Below are positions 6,095 through 7,872 of a stretch of 7,872 bases of DNA, piece by piece. Position 1 is the first letter of the stretch; each line of letters opens with the position of its first letter. Origin of the DNA: DAIRET01 sp036795455. GTDB lineage: Bacteria; Bacteroidota; Ignavibacteria; Ignavibacteriales; Ignavibacteriaceae. Below the pieces are notes generated by a model that saw nothing but the letters and a program-made list of their open reading frames with translations, made no database searches and was not told where the DNA came from. The position numbers and the translations under genes are program-made. Location: NCBI GenBank assembly GCA_036795455.1, contig DAIRET010000140.1, positions 1-7,872 of the forward strand. The letters run 5' to 3'.

Positions 6095-6303
6095 TATTTA
6101 GCTGCACAAAGTACAAAAAATCTTTTAAAAACGGAAACTTTTTTTAATATCAGTTCCACAATTTCTTAATTCTCCTCTTTTCAATTCAACTAAAACATAC
6201 AGTTAAACTGGAGAGATATCACCCTATATAATTGTAAAATAACGAATTATCTTTTTTTACCATAAATTAGTTGTTAATTGTTATTTGTAATGGACGTAAA
6301 TTC

Positions 6304-6317
6304 AGTCGGTACCGACT
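6304..6317. repeat. 14-base perfect palindrome
   Basis: AGTCGGTACCGACT is its own reverse complement. On the plus strand it is followed by AC and six T, so it could form a short (5-bp) hairpin with a T-run. As double-stranded DNA it has the form of a dimeric regulator's operator. Nothing in the sequence decides between these. Confidence 0.5.
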
Positions 6318-6427
6318 ACTTTTTTAAATTCGTACCCCTTATGAAAAAAATCAGTTAAGAAATACACTTTGAAGGTGGTCATTTTCTTTATAATAGAAAA
6401 TGTTCTGATAAAAATTGATTGACTATT

Positions 6428-6462
6428 CTTTAAAATAGAAAGCCCCGTAAGATTACGGGGCT
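6428..6462 (-). terminator. Intrinsic terminator of the 2-oxoacid oxidoreductase operon
   Basis: On the minus strand AGCCCCGTAA (6462-6453), TC, and TTACGGGGCT (6450-6441) form a perfect 10-bp arm pair. The last pairs must open to make the loop. TTCTATTTT follows. It lies 24 bases after the stop of the small gene at 6487-6750 and would end transcription before the tRNA cluster. Confidence 0.85.
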
Positions 6463-6486
6463 ATAAAAGATTACTTTTTAAATAAA

Positions 6487-6750
6487 TTAATAAACCGAGA
6501 AACTCGAAATTATTCCGTCCATCGATTGAGACCTTGCGTGGATCTCGTTTAATTTTTGAATAATTTTAAGAATATTCACTCTCCTTTCTTCTATAATTTC
6601 TGAAAGGAAAGCACGGATTTCCGGCGAATTGCATTCTTCGTAAACCCGTTCATAGAAACGAACGGATGAGGTCTCCTTCCTAAGCGCTTCATTCAATGAA
6701 GAGCATGAATTCCTGCATGCGTGGTTGCAATTGAAATCTTTCTCGGTCAT
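6487..6750 (-). CDS. Uncharacterised 87-residue protein with CX3CX3C motif and ferritin-like helices
   Basis: I do not recognise a named family. The N-terminus carries Cys8, Cys12 and Cys16 (CNHACRNSC), with His10 between them. Two predicted amphipathic helices follow: about 19-40 (LNEALRKETSSVRFYERVYE) and 44-70 (EIRAFLSEIIEERRVNILKI). The pattern E26...FYE34...E54-E55 resembles half of a rubrerythrin or ferritin-like bundle, but the usual EXXH histidine is replaced (E55-R-R-V58). Metal binding by the helices is therefore doubtful. The ATG at 6750 has AAGGA 8 bases upstream. The gene starts 23 bases after the oxidoreductase gamma subunit and ends at the operon terminator, so it is probably co-transcribed and could serve redox or iron-sulfur chemistry. 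That role is inference only. Confidence 0.8.
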   Translation of the reverse strand: MTEKDFNCNHACRNSCSSLNEALRKETSSVRFYERVYEECNSPEIRAFLSEIIEERRVNILKIIQKLNEIHARSQSMDGIISSFSVY

Positions 6751-6773
6751 ATTCTTATTCCTTAGTTTTAGAT

Positions 6774-7337
6774 TTACACCGTCTGCTGAAGAAAAGAAGC
6801 TGCAAGTTCTTTCCCGCGTAAAAGAGCTTTTTCGTTTACCGGAATTGTATGATGATGTCTTTCAGGTAGGACTTTTTTCAAAGCGTCAATAATAGTTTCG
6901 ATCTTAACAATCTGTTTAGCTTCTAAAAAGGCTCCTAACATAATCATATTAGCAACTTGTTTTTTATTTAATTTAGCGGCTTCTTCAATAGCCGGTATTT
7001 TAATACAGGTTATATCTGCTCTTGTCGGTGGATTAATTACGGTTGATTCTTCATAGAAAATAAATCCTCCCGGTTTAACAGCTTTTTCAAACTTATCAAG
7101 CGAAGGCTGATTAAGTAGAATTGCCGTATCAAATTTTGATACTATAGGAGAACTAATACGTTTCTCGGAAATAATTACTATACAATTGGCTGTACCGCCG
7201 CGCATCTCAGGACCATACGAGGGCATCCAGCTTGTTTCTATGTTTTCGATCATTGCCGAATAAGAAAGCATCTGTCCAAGTGAAAGAACACCCTGTCCGC
7301 CGAATCCGGCAATAATAATTTCTTCTGTTCTGCTCAT
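6774..7337 (-). CDS. 2-oxoacid:ferredoxin oxidoreductase, gamma subunit
   Basis: Gamma subunit (KorC/VorC/PorG type) of a complex that oxidatively decarboxylates a 2-oxoacid to its acyl-CoA and reduces ferredoxin. It has 187 residues, the usual size for a separate gamma subunit. The N-terminus shows the family signature IIIAGFGGQGVLSLGQML (GFGGQGV at 11-17). GPEMRGGTANC at 42-52, SSPIVSKFDTAILLNQPSLD and VANMIMLGAFLEAKQIV follow. The ATG at 7337 has GAGG 7 bases upstream and starts 20 bases after the beta-subunit stop. Separate beta and gamma genes point to the multi-subunit 2-oxoglutarate or branched-chain 2-oxoacid type rather than a fused pyruvate enzyme. The substrate cannot be decided from this subunit. 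Confidence 0.93.
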   Translation of the reverse strand: MSRTEEIIIAGFGGQGVLSLGQMLSYSAMIENIETSWMPSYGPEMRGGTANCIVIISEKRISSPIVSKFDTAILLNQPSLDKFEKAVKPGGFIFYEESTVINPPTRADITCIKIPAIEEAAKLNKKQVANMIMLGAFLEAKQIVKIETIIDALKKVLPERHHHTIPVNEKALLRGKELAASFLQQTV

Positions 7338-7357
7338 AAACTTACCTCAATTCTTTA

Positions 7358-7872
7358 CTAGTTTTTTGGAGGAACTTTAATGTCGCCAAGCGGGTACTCG
7401 GGTAACATTTTTTCCTCAATATACTTTATAGTTTCTACCGGCGTCATCTTCCATCCGGATGGACAATTTGAAACAACCTCAATAAAACAGGTGCCTTTAT
7501 TCAGTTTTTGATACTCAAAAGCTGTTTTAATTGCTTTTTTCAACTTTCTAGCAGTTGTTGGTGAATAAGCTGCCTGCCGGGTTACATAGTAAGCACCGGG
7601 CAAATTTGCAACAAGATTTGTTATCTTTAACGGGAAACCTATCTGTTTTGTATCACGTCCATATGGTGTTGTAGATGTAATCTGCCCCGGTAAAGATGTC
7701 GGAGCCATTTGTCCTCCGGTCATTCCGTAAATCGCATTATTTATAAACACTATAAGTATGTTTTCACCTCTGTTCACAGTGTGAATAGTTTCGGCAGTAC
7801 CAATAGCAGCTAAGTCTCCATCACCTTGATAAGAAAAAACATATTTATCCGGCAATACTCTTCTAATACCGG
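7358..7872 (-). CDS. 2-oxoacid:ferredoxin oxidoreductase, beta subunit (5' end outside window)
   Basis: The thiamine pyrophosphate-binding subunit (KorB/VOR-beta type), partner of the gamma subunit downstream. 170 C-terminal residues are visible; the frame is still open at the edge, so the N-terminal part lies outside. The TPP/magnesium motif is clear: GDGD (7814-7825, in SYQGDGDLAAIGTAE), then about 25 residues to NNAIYGMTGGQMAPTSLPG. The C-terminal part has YYVTRQAAYSPTTARKLKKA and SNCPSGWKMTPVETIKYIEE. The CPSGWKMTPVE sequence resembles 2-oxoglutarate and 2-ketoisovalerate enzymes. The in-frame TTG at 7855 is internal: the coding sequence continues upstream of it as GIRRV. The alpha and ferredoxin-like delta genes are expected just upstream. 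Confidence 0.93.
   Translation of the reverse strand, partial: GIRRVLPDKYVFSYQGDGDLAAIGTAETIHTVNRGENILIVFINNAIYGMTGGQMAPTSLPGQITSTTPYGRDTKQIGFPLKITNLVANLPGAYYVTRQAAYSPTTARKLKKAIKTAFEYQKLNKGTCFIEVVSNCPSGWKMTPVETIKYIEEKMLPEYPLGDIKVPPKN

Larger units (their letters stand above)
6045..6486. other. Non-coding gap between the two operons
   Basis: These 442 bases hold no convincing gene. They contain the likely tRNA-cluster promoter (6063-6094), a TATAAT on the plus strand (6227-6232), a 14-base perfect palindrome (6304-6317), an AT-rich inverted repeat CATTTTCT/AGAAAATG (6380-6387 and 6395-6402), and the terminator of the oxidoreductase operon (6441-6462). Very short open frames occur on both strands (for example 6290-6358 plus and 6082-6159 minus), but none has support beyond a start and a stop. 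Confidence 0.6.

Noticed and set aside
6082..6159. A 25-residue minus-strand open frame with a GTG start, preceded by GAGGAG
   Set aside because: The spacing from GAGGAG to GTG is 12 bases, which is long. The frame overlaps the tRNA-Tyr promoter and the peptide resembles no known leader. It is probably chance in A/T- and purine-rich DNA.
6290..6358. A 22-residue plus-strand open frame (ATG to TAA) across the palindrome
   Set aside because: There is no Shine-Dalgarno site, no promoter at a fitting distance and no recognisable product. The opposite strand is also open for a similar length, as expected for low-GC DNA.

Overview
The window is AT-rich bacterial chromosome, and every gene I can support lies on the minus strand. 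Most of it is the conserved transcription/translation cluster. In transcription order (high to low coordinates) it reads: tRNA-Tyr, tRNA-Gly, tRNA-Thr, rpmG (L33), tRNA-Trp, secE, nusG, rplK (L11), rplA (L1), rplJ (L10), rplL (L7/L12), rpoB. rpoB runs off the low-coordinate edge after 768 codons.

The RpoB rifampicin region reads FFGTNQLSQFMDQTNPLAEL, with Ala where E. coli has Ser522, and continues into HYTHYGRLCPIETPEG. This version is typical of the Bacteroidetes/Chlorobi (FCB) group. Most genes have clear Shine-Dalgarno sites, which argues against typical Bacteroidetes. Together with the ferredoxin-linked 2-oxoacid oxidoreductase genes, this suggests an Ignavibacteria- or Chlorobi-like anaerobe or facultative anaerobe. 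That placement is an inference.

Region by region. 1-2304: 5' part of rpoB, with a TTG start. 2305-2453: rplL-rpoB gap with a terminator-like attenuator hairpin. 2454-5154: five tightly spaced genes, rplL, rplJ, rplA, rplK and nusG. 5163-6044: secE and rpmG interleaved with four tRNAs, with no tuf gene in its frequent position. A 14-bp perfect hairpin follows tRNA-Tyr. 6045-6486: a 440-bp gap with a good promoter for the tRNA cluster, several palindromes and the terminator of the upstream operon. 6487-7872: end of a second operon, carrying the beta (partial) and gamma subunits of a 2-oxoacid:ferredoxin oxidoreductase and a small uncharacterised protein with a CX3CX3C motif and a ferritin-like helical pattern.

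Functionally, the large cluster supplies ribosomal proteins of the L1 stalk and L11/L10/L12 GTPase region, the elongation factor NusG, the translocon subunit SecE, the RNA polymerase beta subunit and four tRNAs. The second operon oxidatively decarboxylates 2-oxoacids with ferredoxin as electron acceptor. I see no mobile element, CRISPR array or defence system. The most unusual item is the 87-residue Cys-motif protein; the rest is largely ordinary core genome with some regulatory details of interest.
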